Assembly: GCF_958298935.1 (NCBI RefSeq) | Contig: NC_084924.1 | Location: 31,779,819 to 31,843,818, forward strand | Direction of reading: 5' to 3' | Length of the DNA stretch: 64,000 nt | Source: Phragmites australis | Lineage: Eukaryota > Streptophyta > Magnoliopsida > Poales > Poaceae | Part shown: in pieces, positions 22,690 to 34,265 of the stretch | How positions within the stretch are numbered: the first letter of the stretch is position 1 | How the letters are laid out: each line of letters opens with the position of its first letter | Made by a program: the position numbers and the translations under genes | Notes under the pieces: generated by a model | Databases searched by the model: none | What the model saw: the letters and a program-made list of their open reading frames with translations, nothing else | What the model was told of the DNA's origin: nothing

Positions 22690-24722
22690 ACAAGGGTCAT
22701 GTAACTTACCCAAACTAGAAGGTCGTGCCGCAGAGCGAGAAAAGCTTCTTGTGGGAAACAATTATAGCCCAATTTGACTTCCCTGAATGATGCTCCTTGG
22801 AGGCCATGGAAAGACAGTCAATAGCCAAGATGGGCAAGGAGTGGAAGACCATCAAGAGTGAGTTGTATAGTACATATGTGAAGCAGGATCTTGTCCCCAA
22901 TAATATTGCTTATGGGTACTTCACGGATCAATGAGCAGAGTTTATGGAGACATGTCAGTCTGAGGAATTTTAGCAGCAGAATCAAGCTAATAAGGTACGC
23001 CAATAACCCAACACGCACCCTCACAGGCTCGGCACCGATAGGTATGCACGCAAAGAGTTGGATTGGGACAAGGAGGATGAGCAGGCAACTTGAGAGAACT
23101 GCTCCACACCATTTTCGCAGATCCCGGAGAGGCGGGCCCAGAACTAGTTCTGAGGAAGGGACATACGCTCGTTCGATGGTTCCATCACCTTCAGGAAGCC
23201 AGAAACCGAGCAAGTGGCTCAAAGGATCGTACAACTTTTGGAAGAATCCACTCAAGGATTATTCCAGCCATCTCAAGAAAAAGACATACTAACCTCAACT
23301 ATGAGAAACAAAGAGCACCAGGGTTGCACGCGTGGTATAGGTGTTTCTGTTCCATGGAAGTTGGGATTCTGTGATGATGCTGATTCATATAGGAGCCGAA
23401 GGAGAAGCAAACTGAGCGCAAAGCAGCCGAGCGGGAACGGATAAGAATGGAGATTGTCACTGATGTCAAAGCAAGGATGAAAAAAAAGATGGATATGCTT
23501 GTAGAAAGGATGGAACAACGGGTCGAAGAGCGAGTACGGGCTATGAGGTAGCAGGATGCAGCCATGACACTTGAATCTCCACCGGCTCGACATCGGAGTA
23601 GCTACATATCTGCACCGGATAACGCTCTAGATAACATGCTTGATGAACATGACTTCCTTGTCGGTGGATTTGAAGGTGACGACCACCCCTTGGACGACAT
23701 TCCAAAAGAGGTCCTTAGCGAGAGATACCCCATCGATGACATAGAGGTGGCCACCAAGTGCAAGCTCGTACTGCCCACCACTGTTGGCTCCGATACCATC
23801 ATTGAGGTTGGCACAGGCTTGGCGTTCCCATGTGGCAGGGAACAAACGATTCATGAACTCCCGCTACAGCTTGATTATGCTAGGGTGTTAGTGGACATGG
23901 TCTAGGAATTGCACATTCCTCTCACTTCATATTCCCTAAGAGGACGACATCAGGACACTTGGGGAGACCGTCAACTCCTTCATACAGTGGCCAAAGAAGT
24001 TCATAACACTGGTTGCCCCTCCACCGCCTCCGCAGCCTCTATCTTCAGTACGTGATGGCAACAACTTCTCTTTTTGTTGTGCTCCACCGATGGTCAAATC
24101 TCCTTATGCACCACATGAGCAACAACAATTGTCTAGCAAATCTAGCCAACAATCTACCAAAACGGCACCTCTCGAAAAGCGTAGAGCCAATAAAAAGAAG
24201 GACAAGAGCAAGGAGGTAGAAGAAAAACTTCTGTCAAACACCTACATTGTAGGCCAGCTATTACTGAGCAAGAAAGCGTTAGAGCAATTGGGTTGGGCAA
24301 GTATGATTCTACACAACCTATACATGAAGAGGATCCATGTGGAGAAATATCTTTCTCCTCATGGTTTCAGCGTCAAGTACCAGCGACAACATTTCCTAAA
24401 ACCAGCTGGAACCTTTGTCGTGACCTTCGAGGATTTATTCCTCCATACCATCGTGACATGCTGGACGTCGTTCTAATGAGATGCTAGACACTGTAAGTGT
24501 TATTAATGGTGGTCTATGCTTAATGAACCATCTAACTCATTGATACGCTCATTCATCTACATTACTCTTATGTGTAGACATATGATTCAAGAAGCTAGGA
24601 GAGAGAATCCGAGAATTGGATGCCTCGACCCACGAGTCGTATGTGGGTCAATGATCACTGGGTCTCCGGGGGAGGTCGAGAAATACGTCGCGAAGGCCAT
24701 GGTCGAGAAAAACAGACGATGA
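22690..24722 (+). pseudogene. PTTA/En-Spm-type CACTA-associated protein, truncated
   Basis: Plus-strand frames give the order of the grass CACTA second protein (Pfam Transposase_24/PTTA type). A DNA-binding-like N-terminal part has AQFDFPE and KMGKEWKTIKSELYS. TDRYARKELDWDKEDEQ and DGSITFRKPETEQVAQRIVQ follow. Then come a stretch ending EHQGCTRGIGVSVPWKLGF (to 23375), Arg/Lys-rich and coiled-coil text, an acidic region (23564-23905), and a C-terminal part with ALEQLGWASMILHNLYMK and TFVVTFEDLFLH (24090-24476). The last open piece ends EKYVAKAMVEKNRR and runs at once into the subterminal repeats. Many grass relatives continue into a Ulp1-type protease domain here, so the C-terminus is probably deleted. 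Numerous stops and frameshifts make it non-functional. Confidence 0.75.
24715..24719. repeat. Target-site duplication of gypsy-2, left copy (GACGA)
   Basis: Equals 32413-32417 at the other end of the element. Confidence 0.95.
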
Positions 24723-25628
24723 TGAGCAATGTTGGCCTGATCTTCCGATAGGTAGTGATAAGTCGGTGGCTGGAGAACTCGACGTTGATGATCCAAAGGC
24801 TTCGACCCGAACAGATCGTCTCCCTTGCAATCACTACACCACAGTTCTGATGGTTATCAACCGTGTCGCGCGGTTGACCTCGCCAAGAAGGCTCAATCCC
24901 TGCAAGCGTACCGAGAACACAAGCAAGAACGTAGAAGATGCAATCTGAAATATTGCGAATTGAATTCAAGCACTCGAAGTCGGGGTTCCACAAACACTTG
25001 CGGCGGCCTAGTCGGTCCGGAACATGAGCGAAAATCTCACAACTGTGTGTAGATCAATGTCTAAGCAAAACCCAACCCTAATTAGGGCGGCGGCTACTGT
25101 ATATAAAAGACTAGGGTCGGCCAAGGACCCCTGGACGTGTCCCTAATGGACTCCAACACGTTACACGGCCCAACGGCCCAAAAGATGGTGGCGCAGCACC
25201 CTGACAGATTCTGGACGTCCACTTGTTTCGACGATTCCCGTTGACTCAGAAAGAATTTGGATATGGGACCAGTACCGTTGGAAAGCTTATCTCCTTAGAT
25301 TTCCAAAAATGTGTAGAACGTCAAAAACGGAGTCCGTATACGTACTGGGCGACAATTTTAGTGCAGACTGGTCCTGGACTCCGAAACGGACTCGAACTGG
25401 ATTGGGCCTCCACCTTGGCTTGGGCGCCCTTGCTATTCTTCTCCCGTGTTCCTAAGTAACAATACATCACAATTATTCAGTAGCATCCCATCCTCATCAA
25501 AATATAAAGGAACACTAAGGAACGAGCTCACCTCATGATTTAGTTGACGTGCACGAGCTCGTGTCAATGGACCTATTGTTGGAGGAATACTCGGTGTGTG
25601 TGTATCCGAAAGAGTGATGTCCTCATCA
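24720..25628 (-). repeat. gypsy-2 3' LTR
   Basis: 909 bp, TGATGAGC to CTCATCA; a purine tract (AGAGGGGGAGGA on the minus strand) adjoins it at 25629-25640. The last about 65 codons of pol lie inside this LTR. Confidence 0.96.
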
Positions 25629-28600
25629 TCCTCCCCCTCTTGAATTGGAGTCGTCCTCGACGCAATATCATCTTCTTCTCCCAAGTAAGGCTTTAAATCT
25701 GAAATGTTAAATGTGGGACTAACCCCATAATCTGCAGGCAACTCAAGCTTATATGCATTATCATTGATCTTTTCCATAATTTTAAAAGGACCATCAGCTC
25801 GAGGCAGCAATTTAGACTTTCTCAAATCAGGAAACCTATCTTTGCGCAAATGTAACCACACAAGATCACCAATTTCAAAAGTAATATGTTTCCGACCTTG
25901 GCTACCATAAGTTCTATACTTCTCATTCATCTTTTCAATATTTTCCTTAGTCAACTCATGCATTTTTAGAATCAAATCAGCACGTGTCTTAGCATCAAAA
26001 TTCAATTTCTCGGATGTTGGTAAAGGAAGTAAATCAATAGGGGCACGGGGGTTAAAACCATACACTACTTGAAACGGACTTACCTTGGTGGTGGAGTGAA
26101 CCGATCTGTTGTAAGCGAACTCAATATGGGGTAGACACTCTTTCCACATCCTCAAATTTTTCTTCAAAACAGCCCGCAACATGGTGGATAATGTGCGGTT
26201 CACAACCTCCGTTTGTCCATCGGTTTGAGGGTGACATGTCGTCGAAAACAGCAGCTTTGTCCCAAGTTTATTCCAAAGTGTCCTCCAAAAGTGGCTCAAA
26301 AATTTTGCATCACGATCCGAAACAATGGTGTTAGGCACTCCATGCAAGCGAATGATTTCCCTGAAAAAGAAATCAGCTATGTTTGTAGCATCATCGCTCT
26401 TGTGACAAGGTATAAAATGTGCCATTTTTGAAAAACAATCCACAACGACAAATATACTATCTCTCCCCCTCTTGGTCCTAGGCAATCCTAAAACAAAATC
26501 CATAGACATATCCTCCCAAGGCACACTAGGAACAGGAAGAGGCATATAAAGTCCATGTGGGTTCAAGCGAGACTTAGCTTTATTGCAAGTAGTGCAGCGT
26601 GCCACGTAGCGCTCGACGTCGCGCCTCATCTTAGGCCAAAAGAAGTGAGTAGCCAGTACATCCTTGGTCTTCTTCACTCCAAAATGTCCCATCAAACCAC
26701 CTCCATGCGCTTCCTGCAAGAACAATAGGCGAATAGAGCTACCTGGGATGCATAGCCTGTTAGCACGGTATAGTAATCCATCATTCAGCACATATTTATT
26801 CCAAGTTCTTCCTTCTTTACAATGTTCGAAAGCATCTTTAAAGTCCAAATCAGTAGCATATAATCCTTTAATTGTTTCTAAACCAAAAATCTTATGATCG
26901 AGTTAGGACAACATGGTATAACGTCTAGATAACGCATCTGCAATGACATTGTCTTTACCTTTCTTGTGTTTAATGATATAAGGAAAAGACTCTATAAATT
27001 CAACCCATTTAGCATGACGTTTGTTCAGTTTGGCTTGGCTTCTAATATGTTTCAAAGCTTCATGATCAGAATAAATAATAAACTCCTTAGGCCAAAGATA
27101 ATGTTGCCATGTTTCTAAAACTCGCACTAAAGCATACAACTCCTTATCATAAGTCGAATAATTAAGAGATGGCCCATTCAATTTCTCACTAAAATAAGCA
27201 ACGGGTTTACCTCCTTGTAGTAGCACTCCTCCAATTCCAATGCCGCTAGCATCACATTCTAACTCAAAAGTCTTACCAAAGTCCGGAAGTTGGAGTAGAG
27301 GTGCATGCGTAAGCTTATCTTTCAGCGTATTAAAAGCTTGTTCTTGTGCTGACCCCCATTGGAACGGAACGCCCTTCTTTGTCAACTCATTGAGTGGGGC
27401 AGCAATGGTGCTGAAATCTCTCACAAAACGCCGATAGAACCCTGCAAGGCCATGAAAGCTTCTCACCTGTGTGATAGTCCCAGGGGTCGGCCAGCTCTTG
27501 ATGGCTTCAATTTTAGCTTCATCCACTTCAATTCCCTGTGGAGTAACAACATAGCCAAGAAAAGCAACTCTATTCGTGCAAAAGGTGCACTTGTCAAGGT
27601 TAGCAAACAAACGTGCCTCTCTCAAAGCAGTAAAAACAGCACGTAGATGATCAATGTGTTCTTCATATGACTTGCTATAGATCAAAATATCATCAAAGTA
27701 CACCACCACAAATCTTCCTATGAAAGAACGTAAAACCTCATTCATCAATCTCATGAAAGTGCTAGGTACATTAGTTAAACCAAAAGGTATCACTAACCAC
27801 TCATATAGACCGAACTTAGTTTTAAAAGCAGTTTTCCATTCATCTCCCAATTTCATTCTTATTTGGTGGTAACCACTACGCAAGTCAATCTTTGTGAAAA
27901 TAATAGAACCACTCAACTCATCAAGCATGTCGTCTAGCCTAGGAATAGGGTGACGATACCTTATTATGATATTATTAATTGCTCTACAATCAACACACAT
28001 GCGCCATGTACCATCTTTCTTAGGAACCAAAAGAACAGGAACATCACAAGGACTAAGGCTCTCTCGTACGTACCCACGGTCCAAAAGGTCTTGGACTTGT
28101 CGCTGAATTTCCTTAGTCTCCTCCGGATTGGTCCTATATGCAGCGCGGTTTGGCAAAGTCGCTCCCGGGATCAAATCTATTTGGTGCTCTATCCCTCTCA
28201 ATGGTGGTAGTCCCGGGGGTATCTCAGCTGGAAAGACATCCTTATACTCCTGCAAAAGATTAGTGACAGCAGCAGGCAAAGAGCTAGGTATATCATCAAT
28301 TGAAAATAAAACCTCTTTGCATACGAAAGCATAGCACAAAGTATCATTATCTTGAATTTCAGCAAGGTCAGATTTAGTAGCAAGCATAACACCACCCTTT
28401 AACTTAATGCCTTCGGACCTAGGTGTGTTCTTCTCTTTCTTAGGTGGAAAAACAGATTGGGCTACTTGCTGATTTTCAGATTCCAAAACACGTTCTTTCT
28501 TTTCTTTGTCAGCTAAAGCTTTATCACATTGCACAATTTCAGCAGGTGTCAAAGGAAGCAAAGAGATTTTCTTTCCCTTGTGCATGAGAGAGTATTTATT

Positions 28601-30287
28601 ACTTCTACCATGGTGTGTAGCATCGGTATCAAATTTCCAAGGACAGCCTAACAAAAGTGAACATGCTTGCATAGGCACTACATCAAAATCAGCATAATCA
28701 TGGTAGGAACCAATAGAAAAATGTACTCTCGCAGATTGTGTTACCTTAACCTTACCACTCTTATTGAACCACTGAATGTAGTATGGATGAGGATGTGCAC
28801 GTGTTGGCAAGGAAAGATTCTTCACAAGATCGGAGCTCAAGAGGTTGTTGCAACTCCCGCCATCAATTATGATACGAACACGTGCATCTTTGACAATGAG
28901 GAATGTCTGGAATAGATTATGGCGTTGTAGCTGCTCCGCTTGCCCCATTTGAGAACTCAAAACTCGCTTCACAATGAAGGTGCGTGCTGCGTAACTCTCC
29001 GTGGCAGCGGTACCACTAATCTCCTCCCCCTCACTATCCATGTCATGATCGGCTGCAAGATTAGCTTCAAATGCATATTCTTCCTCGACATCACTATGAC
29101 TAACATATCCACCATTTGCTGTTGCGGAGTATGCTCGCTGGCTTGGGCAATCCTTCATGACGTGGCCAATACCTTTGCAGCGACGGCACACAATGCCCGT
29201 TGTACGACCCGTGGTAGCTGCACCTGAAGAAGAGCGTGGCATTGGATCCTGCGAAACAGTAGATTTACTCACCTCACGTGATGGTTGTGGTGCTCCTGCT
29301 GAACGCGCCCGAGTGTTGGAGGAGGGGGCAGCAGATCGTGTAGATGTAGAAGGGAATGTTATTGCTTGTCCCGGTGGTACTCGTGAAGTAGATGTACTCC
29401 CAAAATTGTTCCATAATTTCTGCACCTGTTGTCGACCCTGCAGTTCTTTTTTCTGCCAAGATAGCAAAATGGAACAATCTATTGGTAGTATTGTAATCTT
29501 TGTAATCAACAAGGTCCTGAATTTCACGTCTCAACCCGGAGTAAAAACGAATCATGGTATCCTCATCATCCTCTTGTATACTACAACGAAGCATAGCAAT
29601 TTGAAGCTCTTGATAGTAATCATGCACAGATTTAGAACCTTGATTTAAGCGCTGCAATTTCTTTTTCAATTCACGTGTATAATCAGGAGGAATAAATCTA
29701 TTGCGCATGGCACGCTTTAGTCTAGGCCATGATTCAGGTTCTAAGCCACTAGAAACTAGACCATTCCACCAAATAATAGCATAATTCGTGAACTCACAAG
29801 TGGCTAGTCTAACTCTATGCATTTCAGGAACCATATGAGAACTATACTTTTGATCAAACGTCATTTCCCAATTCAAATAAGCATCAGCATCATATGCACC
29901 ATCAAAAGGAGGCATTGAAAACTTAATCTTAGAATAAGGATCATCGCGATCGTTGCGATTAACATTATTACCTCCATTACCTTGACGACGTTGTTGTTGG
30001 CCACGACGTAATTGTTCAGCATGAGGACGTTGCTCAGCACGCGCAACTTGCCCAACAAAAACCTCACCATCTTCTTGGTCACCATCATTAGTATCACCAT
30101 CATCATCATGTGAATGGTCATCATCCTGTGGTGGCTGTCGCAACTCAAGGTCGTTGACTCGCGTGACAAGGTTAGCAATGCTTGTTCTAATGTCTGTCAA
30201 TAGCCTAGTATGCTCCTGCAAGGCTTTGTTGAGTTCTTCCTTGGATACACAATCCTTAAAATCCGACAGAGAGCCATCACCTGACAT
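25433..30287 (-). pseudogene. gypsy-2 gag-pol polyprotein with one frameshift and one stop
   Basis: Start chosen at the Met of MSGDGSL (30285-30287), just after the leader. Gag has MPPFDGAYDADAYLNWEM and [18 protein letters not shown]. The zinc knuckle [14 protein letters not shown] (CX2CX4HX4C) is intact, and protease has [10 protein letters not shown]. Reverse transcriptase has [13 protein letters not shown] and YFDDILIYS; RNase H has [25 protein letters not shown] and DALSRR. Integrase has the HHCC finger (HFGVKK...CTTCNKAK) and catalytic Asp, Asp, Glu in MDFVLGLP, VSDRDAKF and TDGQTEVVN. The C-terminus carries a GPF-type motif and ends in TRARARQLNHE and LLNNCDVLLLRN. Breaks: a one-base length change in an A/T homopolymer at about 29446-29451 shifts gag relative to pol, and an in-frame stop at 26903-26905 separates RNase H from integrase. 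All catalytic residues are present, so the copy died recently. Confidence 0.93.
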
Positions 30288-31490
30288 GGTTAGTAGAAAA
30301 CAAAGGACAACAAATATTATCCCTATCAACTACTAGGTTGTGGAAGGTGGAATCACACGCACTCAAGCGTCTTACCACGCTCTTACAAATGTTCTTACCA
30401 ACGCAGCAAGGAGGAACAACCGGTGACGAGTCTGGAAGCGTGGGATGATTGCAAGAGTGAACCTGTTCGGATCAAAGGAGGTGGAGCTTGGAAGGCACAA
30501 TATGGTAGCAAGGGTTAGCAATAATTGTAATCAGAAGAGCAAAGCTAAATAAGTGTCCAAAGTATGAATCACAGTTGCTAGTCTATCACGTGTCCCTAGT
30601 CCTAGCACAGCAGCTGAAACAAAGCTAAAAAAGGATGATCAGAGAAAGACACAGCAAACAGCACAATTATCTGGGTGTTCTCTATGTGCTCCTCTTCTTT
30701 GTCTTTTAGCACTAGTAGGAATCACGATTTTTTTTTTGTATTTTTCTGATATTTTTTTCTGAACTAGGAGCACACAAGCAACAACCACAGAAATTTTCAG
30801 CTCAAACGGATGCAAGATGTGGCCTACAGAAAATCAAGTACGTTCTCTGAAAAGCGTGCGGAAACTTCGCGGCTCGAATACTCAATCTTCCAAGCCGAAT
30901 TTGGGAAAAAAATTTCGGCGAAACTTTTTCTGTAGATGTCCGTGAAATTTTTTTTTGCCTGATTCCGAGTCCGTATGAGAAAGTTATGGCTGTTTTACTG
31001 AACCCCTGTCGAGTTAGGGTTTTTTTTTCAAGCAACTCTTGCAGAAATTGACCTCTTTAAGGTATTGCAAGCAATAGGATCGCGAGATGAATAAGGATGG
31101 CAGCGGTGGCAGGGCAATTGATACAAGGCAGCTTGCGACCTATCTAGAGTTGGCGTGGCGGAAAGTAACACAAGGCGGCTCGCGGTGGCAAATCGAGTAA
31201 TGTGGTGGCTCGACTTGTTGGTGGGGATGGTGGCGATGGGATAGCGGCGTCATCAAAACAGCACGGAGCGTTGACTAAAAACCAAGAACACGACTCTAAA
31301 ACCAGCAACAAGACTCGACCACGGACACAAACTCAACAACACGCAACTGAAAACAAAAATTGCAAAGGCACAAAGGGTTCTAGGGCAGTGGAAATTGACT
31401 GAATTTTTTTTAGCTTTTTCTGGACTCTAGGTAATGAAAAACAGACTAATCTAAAGGGAAAGATGAAATTACCTAACGGGCAACCTGAAA
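30288..31490 (-). other. gypsy-2 untranslated leader
   Basis: About 1.2 kb between the primer site and gag without conserved coding text. It contains a CTAGGTTGTGG-type element near the gag start, as in gypsy-1, but lacks the GTCGAACC minisatellite found there. Confidence 0.7.
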
Positions 31491-31501
31491 ATCTGATACC
31501 A
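31491..31501 (-). promoter_or_regulatory. gypsy-2 primer binding site (tRNA-iMet)
   Basis: Minus-strand TGGTATCAGAT lies 2 bp inside the right LTR, complementary to initiator tRNA-Met over about 11 bases. Confidence 0.88.
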
Positions 31502-31503
31502 GT

Positions 31504-32412
31504 TGATGAGCAATGTTGGCCTGATCTTCCGATAGGTAGTGATAAGTTGGTGGGTGGAGAACTCGACGTTGATGATCCAAAGGCTTCGACCCGAACAGAT
31601 CGTCTCCCTTGCAATCACTACACCACAGCTCCGATGGTTATCAACCGTGTCGCGCGGTTGACCTCGCCAAGAAGGCTCAATCCCTGCAAGCGTACCGAGA
31701 ACACAAGCAAGAACGTAGAAGATGCAATCTGAAATATTTCGAATTGAATTCAAGCACTCGAAGTCGGGGTTCCACAAACACTTGCGGCGGCCTAGTCGGT
31801 CCGGAACAAGAGCGAAAATCTCACAACTGTATGTAGATCAATGTCTAAGTAAAACCCAACCCTAATTAGGGTGGCGGCTACTGTATATAAAAGACTAGGA
31901 TCGGTCAAGGACCCCTGGACGTGTCCCTAATGGACTCCAACACGTTACATGGCCCAACGGCCCAAAAGATGGTGGCGCAGCACCCTGACAGATTCTGGAT
32001 GTCCACTTGTTTCGACGATTCCCGTTGACTCAGAAAGAATTTGGACATGGGACCAGTACCGTTGGAAAGCTTATCTCCTTAGCTTTCCAACAATGTGTAG
32101 AACGTCAAAAACGGAGTCCGTATGCATCCTGGGCGACGGTTTTAGTGCGGACTGGTCCTGGACTCCGAAACGGACTCGAACTGGATTGGGCCTCCACCTT
32201 GGCTTGGGCACCCTTGCTGTTCTTCTCCCGTGTTCCTAAGTAACAATACATCACAATTATTTAGTAGCATCCCATCCTCATCAAAATATAAAGGAACACT
32301 AAGGAACGAGCTCACCTCATGATTTAGTTGACGTGCACGAGCTCGTGTCAATGGACCTATTGTTGGAGGAATACTCAGTGTGTGTGTATCCGAAAGAGTG
32401 ATGTCCTCATCA
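31504..32412 (-). repeat. gypsy-2 5' LTR
   Basis: 909 bp, collinear with 24720-25628 without visible indels. Minus-strand transcription would start here; the TACTGTATATAAAAGAC-type TATA region is seen at about 31878-31893. Confidence 0.95.
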
Positions 32413-32640
32413 GACGACTCGTTATTGGAGTCATCTGTACTATTACTATATCACAGATGGCTCGAAACTTCGAGCCGTCTGTGATATTTCATAGTACAGA
32501 CGGCTCGTTATTGGAGCCACCTGTACGAATGTTTTGTACAGACAGTTCAAAATTCATATGTACAAATCTGATTTGTACATACTCTTTTCCACAGGTGGTT
32601 CGAAAAAGCGTCCTGCACAGGTTTTCCAAATTGTCTGTAC
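32413..32640. repeat. Right subterminal repeat array of CACTA element B
   Basis: Units such as CACAGATGGCTCGAAAC, GAGCCGTCTGTGATATTTC and TACAGACGGCTCGTTATTGG in both orientations, ending 20 bp before the terminal inverted repeat. Confidence 0.85.
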
Positions 32641-32661
32641 AAATGTTTTCTCTAGTAGTGA

Positions 32662-32762
<101 letters not shown>

Positions 32763-32841
32763 CGCAACCAGATCACGCATAAGGTATTACATATGTGCCA
32801 AAAGTAGGCAAAAGAATGATCCACACACACAAAACACCCCC

Positions 32842-33818
32842 TCAACTGCTAACTCGGGAGGCGGCCAGAAATGACAGCCCCTTGGCACCAACTAGCACCC
32901 ACAAATTGGCCTCATCAACGGCGAGATGTAGGACTCTCTCCAAGCTCGGTGAGGCACCATTGAACATGCAATCTTTGTGGAGCTTCCATAACATCGAAAC
33001 CCCAAGAAGCACTAGGGAGTTCAGACCTTGCTTCAAAGATGTATCCACCATGTTTCTTATCTTCATCCACCATTCATTGAAGTTATTATTATCCAATTGG
33101 GGAGATAAATCGGGTAAACCAAAATGACCGAACAAGGAGAACCAGAACTGACAAGAGAAGACACAAGAAGTTAGAATATATTGGATGGTTTCGTCACCTT
33201 GGTCACATAGTGGGCATTGTGTCGGGTGTGGCATTCCACGTCGAGCTAGACGATCCGTAGTCCAGCATCGATTGTGCACCACCAACCATAGAAAGAACTG
33301 GCATTTCCTTGGTGCCCAAGACTTCCAGATGTGTTCCCATGGCTGCGAAGAGAGCAGCTCCATGGAAGAAAGCATTGCAGATAGATGTCGTTGAATATTG
33401 ACCCAAGGTAGAGAGGCGCCAGCAATGATCATCCTCCACATCTGGCTAGAGAGCAAATTCAGATATGAGGTCCCATGACATCAGATAATCCGCAAGAACA
33501 TCCACCAATAGGGGTCCCTGGACGTCCTACACCCACCTATTCTCCACCACAGCTTCTTGAACCCTCCTCTTGTTGGCTCGTCTAGTAGGAACACAAGAGA
33601 AGAGCTGAGGAGCCAAATCTGTTATGGCATGTCCGTGTATCCACCGATCTGTCCAAAACATTATGTTAGCTTCATTGCCAACAACTTTCACCATCGAGAC
33701 AGCAAAAAGCGCCTTGACGCAACCATGGACTAAAATCGGAAAAGCCGCCCAAGGCTTGTTTGGCTCAGTCTTGTGCATCCATAACCATCACAATCTTAGT
33801 GCCCATTCCAAGCTTTTT
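32842..33818 (-). pseudogene. LINE (L1-type) ORF2 C-terminus with zf-RVT domain
   Basis: Read on the minus strand, this is the end of a plant LINE reverse-transcriptase polyprotein. From 33818 down: LEWALRL-stop-WLWMHKTEPNKPWAAF (one stop), then VVGNEANIMFWTDRWIHG (33778-33527). A 204-codon open piece (33456-32842) has the zinc-binding reverse-transcriptase domain (zf-RVT): CQFFLWLVVHNRCWTTDRLA, then CPLCDQGDETIQYILTSC with its Cys/His pattern. It ends in a stop at 32842. Further 3' on the minus strand lies a short untranslated part and the (GT)n side of the microsatellite. The same reading frame continues at 44285-44132 beyond the copia-1 insertion. A stop at the WLW site and a frame break near 33460-33527 show decay. 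Confidence 0.88.
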
Positions 33819-33989
33819 TGAGAAACCAAGTGGAGAAGTGCCTTGGTTTGCATGTAATGAGGCATTGACAACATTTGATGTGTCTTGAACTTGGTTAGCA
33901 TATGTTTGTGGATACTTGTTCTTGTTCATGTCTAACTCGAGTTAGCGGTGCTTGAAATTATCAAATTCTTTGTATGTAGAAAAATTACA

Positions 33990-34265
33990 CACACCGGAAG
34001 TTCAGGTGTCAACATCGGATGTTCCGGTGTTAACCGGAAGTTTCGGTGTGGGTAGTGTATACTCACCGGACCTTTTGTTGCAGAGAGGTTGCAGAAGGGT
34101 GGTTCGGTGGATTGGCACACACTAGATTATCTGGTGATGGACCTGAGATCACCGGAAGCTTTCACCAGACCTTTTCTTGCAGAGAGCAAAGTGTTCCTGA
34201 AACAAATAGTGTTACACTCACCGGAAGGTCTAGTGTTCAGGAGCAGAACACACCGGAATATCCGG
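33990..34265. repeat. CCGGA near-palindrome cluster in copia-1 5' LTR
   Basis: About nine half sites of the form CACCGGAA or its complement TCCGGTG, spaced 15-45 bp, several forming near-palindromes such as CATCGGATGTTCCGGTGTTA. The homologous cluster in the right LTR (42882-43165) is more decayed. Confidence 0.8.

Larger units (their letters stand above)
24720..32412 (-). mobile_element. Ty3/gypsy LTR retrotransposon 2 (gypsy-2), young, nearly intact, TSD GACGA
   Basis: Two 909-bp LTRs (24720-25628 and 31504-32412) begin TGATGAGC and end CTCATCA, flanked by GACGA at 24715-24719 and 32413-32417. By eye I count about 26 mismatches over the LTR pair (about 97% identity). At a commonly used grass rate of 1.3e-8 per site per year this is roughly one million years. 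The gag-pol frame has only two obvious breaks. It is transcribed right to left and inserted in a CACTA subterminal repeat (the pre-insertion text CAGACGACTCGTTATTGGAG matches the unit at 32500). Confidence 0.97.
20357..32660 (+). mobile_element. CACTA (En/Spm) element B carrying a PTTA-type gene; left end unresolved
   Basis: The right end is clear: TTTTCTCTAGTAGTG ends at 32660 (read inward CACTACTAGAGAAAA, a common grass CACTA terminus) and is preceded by ACAGATGGCT-type subterminal units (32413-32640). A plus-strand PTTA-like gene occupies about 20575-24722, and gypsy-2 sits between gene and right array. A left end with matching TIR and TSD was not found; the array at 20340-20550 with its TATA box is the best candidate for the left side. 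Elements A and B could also be one decayed two-gene element. Confidence 0.6.
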
